Of a DNA stretch of 64,000 nt, positions 1-10,310 are shown piece after piece (position 1 is the first letter of the stretch; each line of letters opens with the position of its first letter). The notes below the pieces were generated by a model, which searched no databases, was not told the DNA's origin, and saw only the letters and a program-made list of their open reading frames with translations. The stretch is from NCBI GenBank assembly GCA_903932145.1, contig CAIZFE010000051.1:68173-132172 (forward strand), read 5' to 3'. The position numbers were made by a program, and so were the translations under genes. The DNA is from an uncultured Rhodopila sp. GTDB taxonomy: Bacteria > Pseudomonadota > Alphaproteobacteria > Acetobacterales > Acetobacteraceae.

Positions 1-1025
<1,025 letters not shown>

Positions 1026-1211
1026 TGGTCTCTCATTTCCTGCCGTATTTTTTGCCGGGGCGCTTGCGCCCGGCTTGGTCGCGCCGGTGGCGCGGATGGA
1101 TGATTCTGAGTTAACGCCATCGAAAATGGGCGTGCAACTCTGGCGGCTGTCGTTATCGGTGATTCATCAGCGGACACTCGCTTTCCGAGGGCGGCCAAAA
1201 CGCCGTTTTGC

Positions 1212-1805
1212 TTACGGTGCCGCGTACCGGGGGTCGGGATAATCGATCACCCGCACCTCGTCCGAAACCATGTCCAGCACCGCACAACTGAGCTGACGGT
1301 CGTTCCGGCTATCCCGAGCATCCCCGGCTGAACCGGGATTGATCACCAGCACGCTGCCGATGCGCTTCACCACCTGACAATGCGTGTGCCCATACAGCAC
1401 GATATCCGCATCCGCCTCGGCGAACCGGTTCAGCTTGGTGCTGTGCGGATGCACGTAGTCGCCCCGAGGCTCCCACGGCGTCGAGTGGATCAGCAGCAGG
1501 CGCTTGCCCGCCAGTTCAAGATACCGCCGGTGCGGCTGTTCCGCGAGGAAGGCCAGCAAATCCGGATCGATCCCAGGACGTTCCCGCGCCCGCACGCCGG
1601 CCGCGGACAGGAAAACCTCCTCGTGGTTGCCCTGAATGATATGGGCCCGGCGTTCTTTCAACCGGGCCACGACGCCATTGGAGAACTGGTATTCGAAGAT
1701 GCTGTCGCCGAGACACAGCAGTTCATCGACGTCTCCCATGGCCTCTAACGCCAGATCCAGGCCCTGCAGGTTGCAGTGCAAATCCGAAACAATCCCGACT
1801 TTCAA
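1212..1805 (-). CDS. Metallophosphoesterase, YfcE/MJ0936 type
   Basis: Small calcineurin-like phosphoesterase, 197 residues, a normal length for the YfcE-type family. Metal and phosphate ligands are all visible: D8-x-H10, GD at 33-34, GNH at 59-61, H107 and GHTH at 139-142, followed by the NPGS signature near 156. The start is TTG at 1805, chosen because GGAG stands eight bases upstream and because the first beta strand KVGIVSD begins directly after it. An upstream ATG at 1895 would add a 30-residue tail without family features. Probably cytosolic and acting on a phosphodiester or phosphomonoester. It is divergent from the DUF3422 gene and not clearly tied to the catabolic genes. Confidence 0.88.
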   Translation of the reverse strand: MKVGIVSDLHCNLQGLDLALEAMGDVDELLCLGDSIFEYQFSNGVVARLKERRAHIIQGNHEEVFLSAAGVRARERPGIDPDLLAFLAEQPHRRYLELAGKRLLLIHSTPWEPRGDYVHPHSTKLNRFAEADADIVLYGHTHCQVVKRIGSVLVINPGSAGDARDSRNDRQLSCAVLDMVSDEVRVIDYPDPRYAAP

Positions 1806-1948
1806 TGACAGCGCTCCTTCAGGCGATGGTGAGGCTGGGGGATGATCGGGCTTTGCGCAACACTGGAACTGGCTTCGCAGGGTGGTTTCGGCCATCTTGG
1901 CGGCGACGCGCGGCGGGTTGACCTCGCCGCCGCAACGAATGGTGCCGC

Positions 1949-3238
1949 ATGAAGCTTCCGCCCGATCACCCGCAGCGGATGGAACTGAACGATGAAGTTC
2001 ACGCCCGCCCGCCAGAACCGTTGGTCACGCCATCGCGCCTGTCCTACCTGGCGTTGCTGTGCGACGCGGCCGAACGGGAGGCGGGGTGGCGCGCGGTGTG
2101 CGACCTGTGCCGGCGATACGACGTGGAGCCTCCCGATCAGAGTGTGTTGCATTTCAGCGCGGAGTTGGGTCCGTTTCGCCTGAAATGGGAACGGCATACC
2201 GAGTTCATGCGGTTCATGTTCATCGTCGAGGGCACCACCGGCGATCCTTTCGAACGCCCGGCGATCAGTGTGCTGCCGGAAGATTGGCTGCCGGCGCTAC
2301 CGGGGCAGGTAATTGTCGCCGCCCATGCCGCACTGATCAAAGCCGACCCCGCCCTGTCCGATCCGCGCGCAATCGGGGATCGGTGGTTCGGCGGCAACAT
2401 GCCGGCCGGGGCTTTGATATCCGGTGGCGCGGCAACGGCGCTGACCGATTTCCGCATTCATCCCGACGGTTTCAGCCGGCATCTGCTGCTGGACCACGCC
2501 ACCTCCCCCTGGCAGGCCGGACGCGTCGTCCAGCGCCTGCTGGAGATCGACACCTATCGGATCATGGCTTTGCTGGCGCTGCCGATCGCCCGCGCCGCCG
2601 GGCCGCTGCTGGCCAGGTCAGAGCGGGAATTGTCGGCGGTCACCGCCGCCCTGGTGTCCGCCGGCGAAACAGATGAACCGGCCTTGCTGGACCGCCTGAC
2701 GCAACTGGAGGCTCAGTTGGAACACCAGCAATCGGAAACGCGGTATCGCTTTGGTGCGGCGGATGCCTATTACGATCTGGTGAAGCGCCGGATCGACGAA
2801 TTGCGGGAGGAGCGAATCCAGGGACTCCAGACGTTTCGAGAATTTACCGAACGCCGCCTGGCCCCCGCCATGAGTACCTGCCGCTCCGTCGCCACTCGGC
2901 AGGAATCGTTATCGCTGCGGGTATCACGGGCGACACGACTTCTGTCCACGCGGGTTGACCTGACCCGAGAGCGTCAGAACCAGGCGTTGCTGGAATCGAT
3001 GAACAGCCGAGCGCGGTTGCAATTACGGCTGCAATCGACCGTGGAGGGTTTGTCGGTCGCCGCGGTGACTTATTACGTTTCGGCCCTGGTTGGTCATGCG
3101 GCCGAGGCGTTCAGGACCGCCGGCATGCGGATCGATCCCGATCTGGCGACCGGGATCAGCATTCCGGTGGTCGCCCTGGCGGCGTGGTACGGCATCCATC
3201 GTATCCGCAAGATGGTCGTGGGATCGGGCGAGGAATAG
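1949..3238 (+). CDS. DUF3422 family membrane-anchored protein
   Basis: Protein of 429 residues matching the DUF3422 family, recognised by the N-terminal ELNDEVHARPPEPL and the long helical middle region. Residues about 240-365 are rich in charged and Leu residues and likely form a coiled coil. Two hydrophobic segments at about 367-388 and 403-421 end the protein, so it is probably anchored in the inner membrane with the bulk of the chain in the cytoplasm. The family has no established biochemical function that I know of. The ATG start is followed directly by the family motif. Divergently placed from the metallophosphoesterase. Confidence 0.85.
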   Translation: MKLPPDHPQRMELNDEVHARPPEPLVTPSRLSYLALLCDAAEREAGWRAVCDLCRRYDVEPPDQSVLHFSAELGPFRLKWERHTEFMRFMFIVEGTTGDPFERPAISVLPEDWLPALPGQVIVAAHAALIKADPALSDPRAIGDRWFGGNMPAGALISGGAATALTDFRIHPDGFSRHLLLDHATSPWQAGRVVQRLLEIDTYRIMALLALPIARAAGPLLARSERELSAVTAALVSAGETDEPALLDRLTQLEAQLEHQQSETRYRFGAADAYYDLVKRRIDELREERIQGLQTFREFTERRLAPAMSTCRSVATRQESLSLRVSRATRLLSTRVDLTRERQNQALLESMNSRARLQLRLQSTVEGLSVAAVTYYVSALVGHAAEAFRTAGMRIDPDLATGISIPVVALAAWYGIHRIRKMVVGSGEE

Positions 3239-3374
3239 CGATCCCGTCCGCCGCTTCGCTGAACGTGAACGAGGGTGCATGCCACCTCCATGATCCGAAA
3301 CCGTTGTTGGCCATTGGCAAGGCGCGTTTGCCCTGCCGCCGATGGCGCGAACCAGATTCGGGAGCAGGTCCGCA

Positions 3375-3920
3375 ATGGACTCCATGGAAATCAACAAGAC
3401 TGTTGCCGCCATTTTGGTGGCTGGCATCGCATATTTTGTCACCGGCACCGTGGGCACCATCTTTGTCCGGGAGCATGTGCCTAAGAAGGCCGCCATTAAG
3501 ATCGACGTTCCCGAACCCGCCAAGTCAGGACCACCCGCGCCGGCGCCGTTGCCTCCCGTAGCGAACTTGTTGGCCAAAGCCGACCTAGCAGCGGGCGAGA
3601 GTTACGCGACCAAGGTCTGTGGCGCGTGTCATACCTTCACCAACGGCGGCAAGGCGGGGCTTGGACCGAACCTTTACAACGTGGTCGGCGGCCCGCATGC
3701 GCACATGCAGGGATTCAACTATTCCAACGCGCTGAAGAGTAAATCCGGCCCATGGACTTTCGATGAGTTGAATGAGTGGTTACACAAACCAAGTGAATAT
3801 GCGCCCGGGACCCGCATGACGTTCGCCGGAATCGCGAACGATCAGGAACGCGCCAATGTGATAGACTATTTACACACATTGTCGCCGAACCCGGAGCCAC
3901 TGCCGCCGCCGCCGAAGTAG
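3375..3920 (+). CDS. Membrane-anchored c-type cytochrome
   Basis: Class I cytochrome c of 181 residues with an uncleaved N-terminal membrane anchor (residues about 8-30), a Pro/Ala-rich linker (about 45-62) and one haem-binding CGACH at residues 82-86. Met148 in GTRMTF is the likely sixth ligand. The layout resembles the CycM/cytochrome c-552 type that shuttles electrons between the bc1 complex and terminal oxidases on the periplasmic side. The start ATG at 3375 has GGAGCAGG just upstream; an in-frame upstream start would place charged residues before the anchor and has no such site. It could serve general respiration or accept electrons from the neighbouring flavoenzymes; the sequence does not decide. 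Confidence 0.87.
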   Translation: MDSMEINKTVAAILVAGIAYFVTGTVGTIFVREHVPKKAAIKIDVPEPAKSGPPAPAPLPPVANLLAKADLAAGESYATKVCGACHTFTNGGKAGLGPNLYNVVGGPHAHMQGFNYSNALKSKSGPWTFDELNEWLHKPSEYAPGTRMTFAGIANDQERANVIDYLHTLSPNPEPLPPPPK

Positions 3921-4060
3921 GTGCCGGTATTTTGGCGTGCCATTGGCAGAAGTATCCGCCTCGTCGAGGGTTTCCTCCGGTGCGGTTTCGGTTAGTATCC
4001 TCGCCGAAGAGGCGCCGATCACACACGGTCTGAGCCCGAGAGGTCAGGGAGCAACCGCTG

Positions 4061-5512
4061 GTGCCGCATCATTGGGACGTAGAAGCAGACGTGGTCGTCG
4101 TCGGATTTGGCGCGGCCGGCATGGCCACGGCCGTGACCGCCCACGAACTCGGGGCCAAGGTCGTGATTCTGGAAAAGGCGCCGGAAGGCCAGGAGGGCGG
4201 CAACACGCGGGTCGCTGGGCAGGGTTACCTGAACACCTCCTCGGTCGAGAGCGCCATCGCCTACCTGAACGCGCTGTGCGGCCCTTACACGGTGCCGCAG
4301 GCGATGGTGCGGGTGTGGGCGGAGGAGATGGGCAAGAATAACGCGTGGCTGGAAAGCCTCGGCGGCGATCCGCAGGAGCATCAGCATCCCCCCGTTGGGA
4401 TCGAATTCCCGGATCTGCCCGGTGCCGACTGCGTGCATAAGTTCCATGATGGCCCGACCTATGGGTATTCCTACACATGGCAACTGTTCGAACGGCTGGT
4501 GAAGGAACGTCCGATCCAGGTGCTGTATGAAACGCCCGGCCAGGAACTGATCCAGGATGACATCACCAAGGACATATTGGGGGTGCGTAGCGGGGCGATC
4601 AACGTCAAGGCCAGTAAAGCCGTTGTACTGACCTGTGGCGGCTTCGAAAACAATCAGCAGATGATCCGCGATTACCTTCCGGGGGTGCCCTATTGTTACA
4701 CATCCGGCTCTCCGTATAATGAGGGCGACGGAATCACGATGGCGATGTCCGTGGGTGCCGATCTTTGGCACATGAACAACTACGCCGGCCCTTCGATGGC
4801 GCTGAAGGTTCCCGAGGTCCGGACATCGTTTTCGATGCAGGCGTTGCATTACAGCAAAGAGCCGCCGGGTGGGATGATCGTGGTGGGTCCGGATGCGCGG
4901 CGTTTCGCTGATGAGAAGTTCAGAACCCGGCATGGGAAGGTGCCGGTGAACGGACGCTGGTTGCCGATGGTCACCCCGTGCCCGATGTTTTTGATCTTCG
5001 ATCATACGCATTTTTCCGCTGGCCCGCTCTATGACGGTCATCCGAGCCATGGGTGGACGCAGATTGTTGAGCGTTACGATTGGAGTAAAGATAACAGCGT
5101 CGAACTGGCGAAGGGTTGGATTAAGCGCGGTGACAGTGTCGCGGCGCTCGCTGGGATTGTTGGGCTTGATCCGGCCGTGTTGGAGGACAGCGTCGGGCGC
5201 TGGAATCGTCAGTGCGAAACGCGGTGTGACGTTGATTTTGGCCGGACGTTGATGATGACGCCGATTGTTAACGGACCATTTTATGCGGTGGAGTTGTCAC
5301 CGTCGATGCTGAACACGCAGGGTGGACCGAGGCGCAACGAAAAGGCGCAGATCGTGCGGCCGAATGGAATGCCAATCCCCAGATTGTATAGTTCTGGCGA
5401 ACTGGGTTCGATCTACAGCTATTTGTATCAGGGCACCGGCAATCTGGGGGAATGTCTGGCATTTGGCCGCGTGGCTGCTCGGAATGCAGTTGCGGAAATC
5501 CCGTGGGGATAG
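4061..5512 (+). CDS. FAD-dependent oxidoreductase of the fumarate reductase / ketosteroid dehydrogenase type
   Basis: Flavoprotein of 483 residues. The N-terminal VVVGFGAAGMA (residues about 11-21) is the FAD dinucleotide motif, and ILEKAPEGQEGGNT fits the FAD_binding_2 superfamily that includes fumarate reductase, 3-ketosteroid-delta-1-dehydrogenase and tricarballylate dehydrogenase. The C-terminal GELGSIYSYLYQGTGNLGECLAFGRVA is split here only by family logic: it closes the FAD site. Start is GTG at 4061, with AGGGAGC upstream. Its stop abuts the stop of the convergent luciferase-like gene. It probably dehydrogenates or reduces a ring or acid intermediate of the nearby pathway; the exact reaction is unknown. 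Confidence 0.85.
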   Translation: MPHHWDVEADVVVVGFGAAGMATAVTAHELGAKVVILEKAPEGQEGGNTRVAGQGYLNTSSVESAIAYLNALCGPYTVPQAMVRVWAEEMGKNNAWLESLGGDPQEHQHPPVGIEFPDLPGADCVHKFHDGPTYGYSYTWQLFERLVKERPIQVLYETPGQELIQDDITKDILGVRSGAINVKASKAVVLTCGGFENNQQMIRDYLPGVPYCYTSGSPYNEGDGITMAMSVGADLWHMNNYAGPSMALKVPEVRTSFSMQALHYSKEPPGGMIVVGPDARRFADEKFRTRHGKVPVNGRWLPMVTPCPMFLIFDHTHFSAGPLYDGHPSHGWTQIVERYDWSKDNSVELAKGWIKRGDSVAALAGIVGLDPAVLEDSVGRWNRQCETRCDVDFGRTLMMTPIVNGPFYAVELSPSMLNTQGGPRRNEKAQIVRPNGMPIPRLYSSGELGSIYSYLYQGTGNLGECLAFGRVAARNAVAEIPWG

Positions 5513-6565
5513 TCATGCGTTGCGTTCCGCGATCAGCGGGCGCACCCACCGGGCGAAGCGTGTGGCTTCTTCGTCGTGCAGGTAGCCGGACAGGCAGAAT
5601 GACGAGCACCCGAGATCGATGAATTGCTGCAACGTGTCGGCGCATTGGGTCGGATTGCCCACAACCACGATCCCGGCCCCGGGGCGCACCCGGGTCACGC
5701 CGGTCCACAGATGCGGGCCGATCAGGTCGCCATGCTCCTGCGCCAGTTGCTGCACGCGCTGGTTGGCGGCGGAATTGGCATAATGGGTACGGATGAAACG
5801 AGTCTGCGCTTCGGTCACATCCCGCACCAGTTCATGCGCCGCGTCCCAGGCTTCTGTTTCGGTTTCGCGGCATAGGATTTGTAGCCGCATGCCGAAGCCG
5901 ACCGTCCTGTTGTGACGGGCCGCCATGCCGCGAATTGTGGTCATATTTTCCGCGATGCGTTCTGGTGTATCGCCCCAGAACAAGTGGATATCAGCATGTT
6001 TGGCCGAAAGCTCCCACGCCTCAGGTGAGCCGCCGCCCAAATAGAAACGCGGATGCGGCTGTTGCAACGGTTGAGGGGAGATGCGGGCGCCTTTCAGAGT
6101 GTGGAAGCGCCCCTGAAAATCCACCGGACCGCGCGTTGTCCAGAGCGCTTTCATGATGGAGACGTCTTCGTCCATCATGGCGTAACGGTCTTCCTTGGCC
6201 AGCAGGATGCCTTCGGATTGGGTTTCGGCCTCACTTTGCCCGGCGATCAGGTTGATCGACAGACGGCCGCCGGAAAGCTGATCGAATGTCGCCGCCATTT
6301 TGGCCAGTTGCACCGGGCTGACATAACCGGGTCGAGCGGCGACCAGGGCTTTGATCCGTTTCGTTTTCGCCACGGCCATGGCGCTGCTGATCCAGGCTTC
6401 CCAGCATGTCGTGGCGACCGGGACAAGGAAGTAGTCAAATCCGGCAGCCTCGGCCGCCAGCACAACGCGGTCGAATAACTCCGCCGAGGGCTGGATGAAC
6501 GCTGTTCGGTCGCCGTAACAGGTCGTATCGCCTGATGTCGGCAGAAACCATCCGAATTCAAGCAT
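5513..6565 (-). CDS. LLM-class flavin oxidoreductase, SsuD-like
   Basis: Luciferase-like monooxygenase of 350 residues, close in layout to alkanesulfonate monooxygenase SsuD: EFGWFLPTSGD at the N-terminus, AARPGYVSPVQLAKM and LSGGRLSINLIAGQS in the barrel. Such enzymes use reduced FMN from a partner reductase; some relatives are type II Baeyer-Villiger enzymes such as the diketocamphane monooxygenases. The ATG at 6565 is taken because it starts the first barrel strand and overlaps the end of the upstream crotonase-fold gene by eight bases, which suggests translational coupling. Last gene of a five-gene leftward operon. Substrate (sulfonate or ketone) not determined; the context favours a ketone. 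Confidence 0.86.
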   Translation of the reverse strand: MLEFGWFLPTSGDTTCYGDRTAFIQPSAELFDRVVLAAEAAGFDYFLVPVATTCWEAWISSAMAVAKTKRIKALVAARPGYVSPVQLAKMAATFDQLSGGRLSINLIAGQSEAETQSEGILLAKEDRYAMMDEDVSIMKALWTTRGPVDFQGRFHTLKGARISPQPLQQPHPRFYLGGGSPEAWELSAKHADIHLFWGDTPERIAENMTTIRGMAARHNRTVGFGMRLQILCRETETEAWDAAHELVRDVTEAQTRFIRTHYANSAANQRVQQLAQEHGDLIGPHLWTGVTRVRPGAGIVVVGNPTQCADTLQQFIDLGCSSFCLSGYLHDEEATRFARWVRPLIAERNA

Positions 6566-7328
6566 GGTCTGCAGTTTGTTCCATGAGCGCAAGACCTTCC
6601 ATCGCGAGGCCGTAACCAAGCAAATCCTGCATCCGCTTCTTCAGGTATTCCGTGAACATCAGCCGCGTATAGCGCAACAGCAGAGTGGGCCGTTGCGTCA
6701 GAATTTCGGCATGTTCCCAGGCCCGCGCCAAAACCTGATCCTGTGGCAAAACCTCCGCCACCAGGCCGAGGTCCTTGGCTTCCTGAGCGGATAACGTCTG
6801 GCCCGTCAGCAAGAAGTAACGCCCGCGGTTCAAACCCAGCAAGATCGGCATGACGATGTGCATACCGTCACCGGGTACCAGCCCGTTCGGGAAATGCGCG
6901 GAGTCCTGGAACGCCGCCGTATCGGATGCCAGCACAATATCCGACAGCAACGGGATTTCGCCATGCCGCCACGCCGGCCCATTGATCGCCGAGATCACCG
7001 GTACCTCGATGCTCAGCAGGTTCATCAGCAACGCGCGGCCTTCCCAGTGCACCCGGTCGAACGCGTTCGCTGTCAGCCCTGGATTGATCGACCCCTGCCC
7101 CGGCGTTGCTCTGACACCGGACCATTCGTCACCCGTCCCGGTCAGGATCACCACGCGATTGTCGCGGTCGCGGGCGACATCGGCGAAGGCGTCGGGGAGT
7201 TCGCCGTGCGGCCCGAGGCCCCAACGCAAGGAGCCGTTATCGGTGTGAAACCGCATCTCCAGAATGCCACGCTCCCGCCGCATGTGGATACAGGAGTATT
7301 TCGTGGCGTAGCTGTCGAACCGGCTCAT
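6558..7328 (-). CDS. Crotonase-fold hydrolase resembling 6-oxocamphor hydrolase
   Basis: Enoyl-CoA hydratase superfamily member of 256 residues. Segments such as RDRDNRVVILTGTG, LLSIEVPVISAINGP, GLVPGDGMH and NRGRYFLLTGQ match what I recall of 6-oxocamphor hydrolase, a CoA-independent enzyme that splits a C-C bond in bicyclic beta-diketones. The residues known to be catalytic there, His122, His145, Asp154 and Glu244, fall at exactly the same numbers here. That argues for a retro-Claisen hydrolase rather than a hydratase acting on CoA esters. It sits between two luciferase-like oxidoreductases, with a 12-base gap upstream and an 8-base overlap downstream. The similarity is from memory and was not searched. 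Confidence 0.83.
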   Translation of the reverse strand: MSRFDSYATKYSCIHMRRERGILEMRFHTDNGSLRWGLGPHGELPDAFADVARDRDNRVVILTGTGDEWSGVRATPGQGSINPGLTANAFDRVHWEGRALLMNLLSIEVPVISAINGPAWRHGEIPLLSDIVLASDTAAFQDSAHFPNGLVPGDGMHIVMPILLGLNRGRYFLLTGQTLSAQEAKDLGLVAEVLPQDQVLARAWEHAEILTQRPTLLLRYTRLMFTEYLKKRMQDLLGYGLAMEGLALMEQTADHA

Positions 7329-7340
7329 CGCGGTGCCCCC

Positions 7341-8207
7341 CTATGTCATTTTCACCAACCTGCCGATGTCCGCCATGCGGTCCGCCACCCGTTCCGGACG
7401 TTGGCTGCCGAGATTGACGACCAGGCGGTCCACGCCCAATTCCGCGTATTCCTGCATCGCATCGACGGACATCGAGATCGGTGGCGTGATGATAATTTGA
7501 AAACCCTTGCCGCGCGTGCGTCCGGCTTTCGCGAACGCCGCATCCAGGCGTTCCAGCATCACCTTCGTTCCGGCGGGGTCGCGATTGAAACCATACCACC
7601 CGGCACCAAAACGAACGGCCCGGCGGAACGCGGCATCGACATAGCCACCGACGATAATGGGCACATGCGGCTTCTGGATCGGCTTGGGGTCCATTCGCAG
7701 TGTTTCGAACTTCACCCACTTGCCCGCGTAGTCAACCACCGGTTCGGTCCAAAGACGCCGCATGACGTCCAGGAATTCGTCGCAGCGGGCGCCGCGATCT
7801 TCCCAGGTGTAGCCGCAGGCCTCAACTTCCTCTTTGTTCCAGCCAACACCGATGCCGAAGTCGATGCGCCCTTCGGTCAGCCAGTCGAGCGTGCACATCT
7901 CTTTCGCGGTGTAGATCGGGTTGCGCTGCGGCACCAACGCAACCCCGGTGCCGAAACGCAATGTTGTTGTGACCGCCGCCAGGAAGCCGAATGTGGCGGT
8001 CACGTCCAGCATGCCGCCGCCGTCCGGGACCGGAATGCGCCCGTCCTTCGAACTGGGGTAGCCGAACGTGTTTTTGTCGAACAGCGCGACGTGCTCTCCC
8101 ATCCAGATTGAGTCCAGGCCGATGGATTCCGCGCGCTGGCCGAATTCGCGGATCATTTTTGGTGTCGCCAGGGGTGACATGAACGTAGAAAACACACCGA
8201 TTTTCAT
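7341..8207 (-). CDS. LLM-class oxidoreductase, F420/FMN type
   Basis: Luciferase-like TIM-barrel oxidoreductase of 288 residues with MKIGVFSTFMSPLATP at the start, WMGEHVALF, FGTGVALVPQRNP and LTEGRIDFGIGVGWNKEE, the signature of the short LLM group often annotated as F420-dependent. Cofactor could be FMN or F420; sequence alone does not tell. The start at 8207 is supported by GGAA seven bases upstream; 56 codons of extra open frame above it overlap the aldolase gene. Third gene of the leftward operon, 13 bases after the class II aldolase and 12 before the crotonase-fold gene. Confidence 0.86.
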   Translation of the reverse strand: MKIGVFSTFMSPLATPKMIREFGQRAESIGLDSIWMGEHVALFDKNTFGYPSSKDGRIPVPDGGGMLDVTATFGFLAAVTTTLRFGTGVALVPQRNPIYTAKEMCTLDWLTEGRIDFGIGVGWNKEEVEACGYTWEDRGARCDEFLDVMRRLWTEPVVDYAGKWVKFETLRMDPKPIQKPHVPIIVGGYVDAAFRRAVRFGAGWYGFNRDPAGTKVMLERLDAAFAKAGRTRGKGFQIIITPPISMSVDAMQEYAELGVDRLVVNLGSQRPERVADRMADIGRLVKMT

Positions 8208-8220
8208 GCTGGCATTTCCT

Positions 8221-9003
8221 TTATGCGGCGTATCCCGGATCTTCACGGTCGATCTTGCGGCGGAACGCAGCCCATTCCATTTTCGCGCCCGGGGAACGGC
8301 TGTTATCGCCATACATCTTGGACCCGATGGCAACCGTGCGATCGATCGCATCTTGGGACGGGTAATGAATCTCACCGCCCGCCTGAGCCGCCAACTGGAT
8401 TTCGCAGGCGCGTTCGATTCGCCCGAGCAACACGAACGCCTCGCCCATGGTGCGGCCGGCGGTCAGGGTGCCGTGGTTGCGCAGGAACAGGATGCTGCCG
8501 TCCGCAAGGTCGCGGGACAGGCGGCGGCGTTCGTCGTCAGCATCGCTCGCGGGGCCTTCGTAGTCGTGGTAGCGGACGCGATCCATCAGGATCAATGCGT
8601 TCTGCGAGATCGGCAGCAGTCCACCCTTTTGGGCGGAAACGCCGGCTCCGGGACCGGAATGAAGATGCATCACGGAAGCAATATCCGGCCTTGCCGCCAG
8701 GATACCGCCATGAATGACTTCGCCGGCCTTGTTGATGCCATGAGGAGCATCGCTGAGGATATTGCCCTTGGTGTCCATCTTCACCAACGAAGACGCGGTA
8801 ATTTCCTCAAAGAAGAAACCGAGTGGATTGAGCAGATACTGGTCTGTCGTTCCGGGTACGCGCAGCGAGAAATGGTTGCCCAGCATGTCGTGCCAACCGA
8901 AACGTGCGGCCAACCGATAGGCGGCGGCGAGGTCCAACCGAGCCTCCCATTCCTCGGGGGAGTAGTTGGGTTTGGGTTCGCGAAGGTTGGTTACGGCTGA
9001 CAT
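8221..9003 (-). CDS. Class II aldolase/adducin family protein
   Basis: Zinc-type aldolase of the fuculose-phosphate aldolase/adducin fold, 260 residues. The metal ligands are seen as the HLH of VMHLHSGPGAG and the late LRNHGTLTAGRT; GNHFSLRVPG and LLNPLGFFFEEI fit the substrate-phosphate end of the fold, though relatives of this group act on unphosphorylated hydroxy-acids as decarboxylases or aldolases. Second gene of the leftward operon, 51 bases below the amidohydrolase. It may perform a late C-C cleavage in the ring-degradation route. A role as a structural adducin-like protein is unlikely in bacteria. Confidence 0.87.
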   Translation of the reverse strand: MSAVTNLREPKPNYSPEEWEARLDLAAAYRLAARFGWHDMLGNHFSLRVPGTTDQYLLNPLGFFFEEITASSLVKMDTKGNILSDAPHGINKAGEVIHGGILAARPDIASVMHLHSGPGAGVSAQKGGLLPISQNALILMDRVRYHDYEGPASDADDERRRLSRDLADGSILFLRNHGTLTAGRTMGEAFVLLGRIERACEIQLAAQAGGEIHYPSQDAIDRTVAIGSKMYGDNSRSPGAKMEWAAFRRKIDREDPGYAA

Positions 9004-9054
9004 GGACTGATCCTTTTTCTTGATGCTGTAGCTTGGGACGACTTGCCGGTTCGG

Positions 9055-10209
9055 TCAAACGCCGGCCGGCCGCACATACCAGATGCGTCCGTCCTTTATT
9101 GTGGTCTGCGCCAGCAGGCGGCGTTTGGCGGTGATGGTGTCGCCATCGCTGTCGCGCATGTCGAAGCTGCCGTCGCGAAGTTCGAATATCGAAATATCGG
9201 CGTTGGCACCGGGGCGGAGGGTTCCGACGGTGCCCTCGTACCCCATGATCTTGGCCGGTGCCGCCGTGGCGCGGCGCACGACTTCGTCCAGCGGCATGCC
9301 AAAATGGAGCAGTTTCGACATGGTGGTCGGCAGATCCCACACCGGTCCCTTTGTCGCGGTCGTCATCGTCAGATCGGTGGAGATCGTGTCGGGCAGAAAC
9401 CCCTGGTCCAGCGCCCGTTCGATCATCCGGAAATTAAAATGATTCCGGCCGTGGGCGCAGTCAAAGATGATGCCGTGGCGCTGCGCCTCGACAACCTCCT
9501 TCAGCAGAAACTCCTTTTCCTGCCCCATGATGCCGTGGGCGCGGCCGTGATAGCAGTGCGTAACGATATCGCCGGGCTTCATATGCTCCAGCAGATCCGG
9601 CAGCGGAACGGGCGAGTCGGTGATGTGCATCATCATCGGCACGCCACCGGCCATGTCGGCGGTCCTGCGCGCCAGCTTCACCGGTTCGGCCGAGTATTCC
9701 CACACCAGGCCCGGACCGAAGCGCAATTTCACGCCGATCGCCAAATCGGGGTTTTCCGCAATTGTCCGGGCACATCCCTCGGGATCGGCGTAAGGGAAAT
9801 GTGACAATTCGCCGCCGCGCGAGGTGCCGGTGATACCAATGGCGGACAAATTGACGAAGGCACGGACCCGCGTGCGCACCTCTTGGTCCAGCACATGGCG
9901 CAGCCCAGCGAAATTGGAGGAACCGGCACTGCCAGCGTCGCACAGCGTCGTGACGCCGCTTGCCTGGCAGAAGTGATCGGTTTGGCAGCCCATGTCGTGC
10001 CCGTTAACGAAGACATGGGCGTGCATATCGACCAGGCCCGGCATCACCAGCCGGCCTTTGGCGCTGATCTCTCGCCTTGCCTCGCTGGCCGGCAGCGATG
10101 GCGCGACGGCAACGATTTTGCCGCCGGCGATGCCGACATCCATGAGTCCGCGTAGTCCGGCACCGGGATCGATCACCTCGCCACCGGTTACCAACAGGTC
10201 GTATTGCAT
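9055..10209 (-). CDS. Amidohydrolase/deacetylase family metallohydrolase
   Basis: Metal-dependent hydrolase of 384 residues with the dihydroorotase/D-aminoacylase layout: a small beta sandwich (GGEVIDPGAGL, residues 9-19), the HxH metal motif in GLVDMHAHVF, a candidate carbamylated lysine in GVKLRFGPG, His ligands in MMHITDSP and THCYHG, and the barrel-end Asp in STDLTMTT. The sandwich closes again at the C-terminus. It likely opens a lactam, lactone-like or amide bond. First gene of the leftward operon, reading away from the GMC oxidoreductase at 10311 across a 101-base gap that must hold both promoters. Confidence 0.87.
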   Translation of the reverse strand: MQYDLLVTGGEVIDPGAGLRGLMDVGIAGGKIVAVAPSLPASEARREISAKGRLVMPGLVDMHAHVFVNGHDMGCQTDHFCQASGVTTLCDAGSAGSSNFAGLRHVLDQEVRTRVRAFVNLSAIGITGTSRGGELSHFPYADPEGCARTIAENPDLAIGVKLRFGPGLVWEYSAEPVKLARRTADMAGGVPMMMHITDSPVPLPDLLEHMKPGDIVTHCYHGRAHGIMGQEKEFLLKEVVEAQRHGIIFDCAHGRNHFNFRMIERALDQGFLPDTISTDLTMTTATKGPVWDLPTTMSKLLHFGMPLDEVVRRATAAPAKIMGYEGTVGTLRPGANADISIFELRDGSFDMRDSDGDTITAKRRLLAQTTIKDGRIWYVRPAGV

Positions 10210-10252
10210 CTGTCCCTCCCCAGTTGGATAATGCTCCTGCGTCCCCGGTTTG

Positions 10253-10281
10253 TTGACAAGCCCCGCCGCCGCTCGACATGG
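10253..10281 (+). promoter_or_regulatory. Candidate sigma-70-type promoter for the GMC operon
   Basis: A perfect TTGACA stands at 10253-10258, 17 bases before the weak hexamer ACATGG at 10276-10281, in the short gap between the divergent amidohydrolase and GMC genes. Alphaproteobacterial minus-10 boxes are often poor, so only the minus-35 element is convincing. Confidence 0.3.
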
Positions 10282-10310
10282 TTCCGTGCATTAGGGCTTG
10301 GGGGCGTCGC

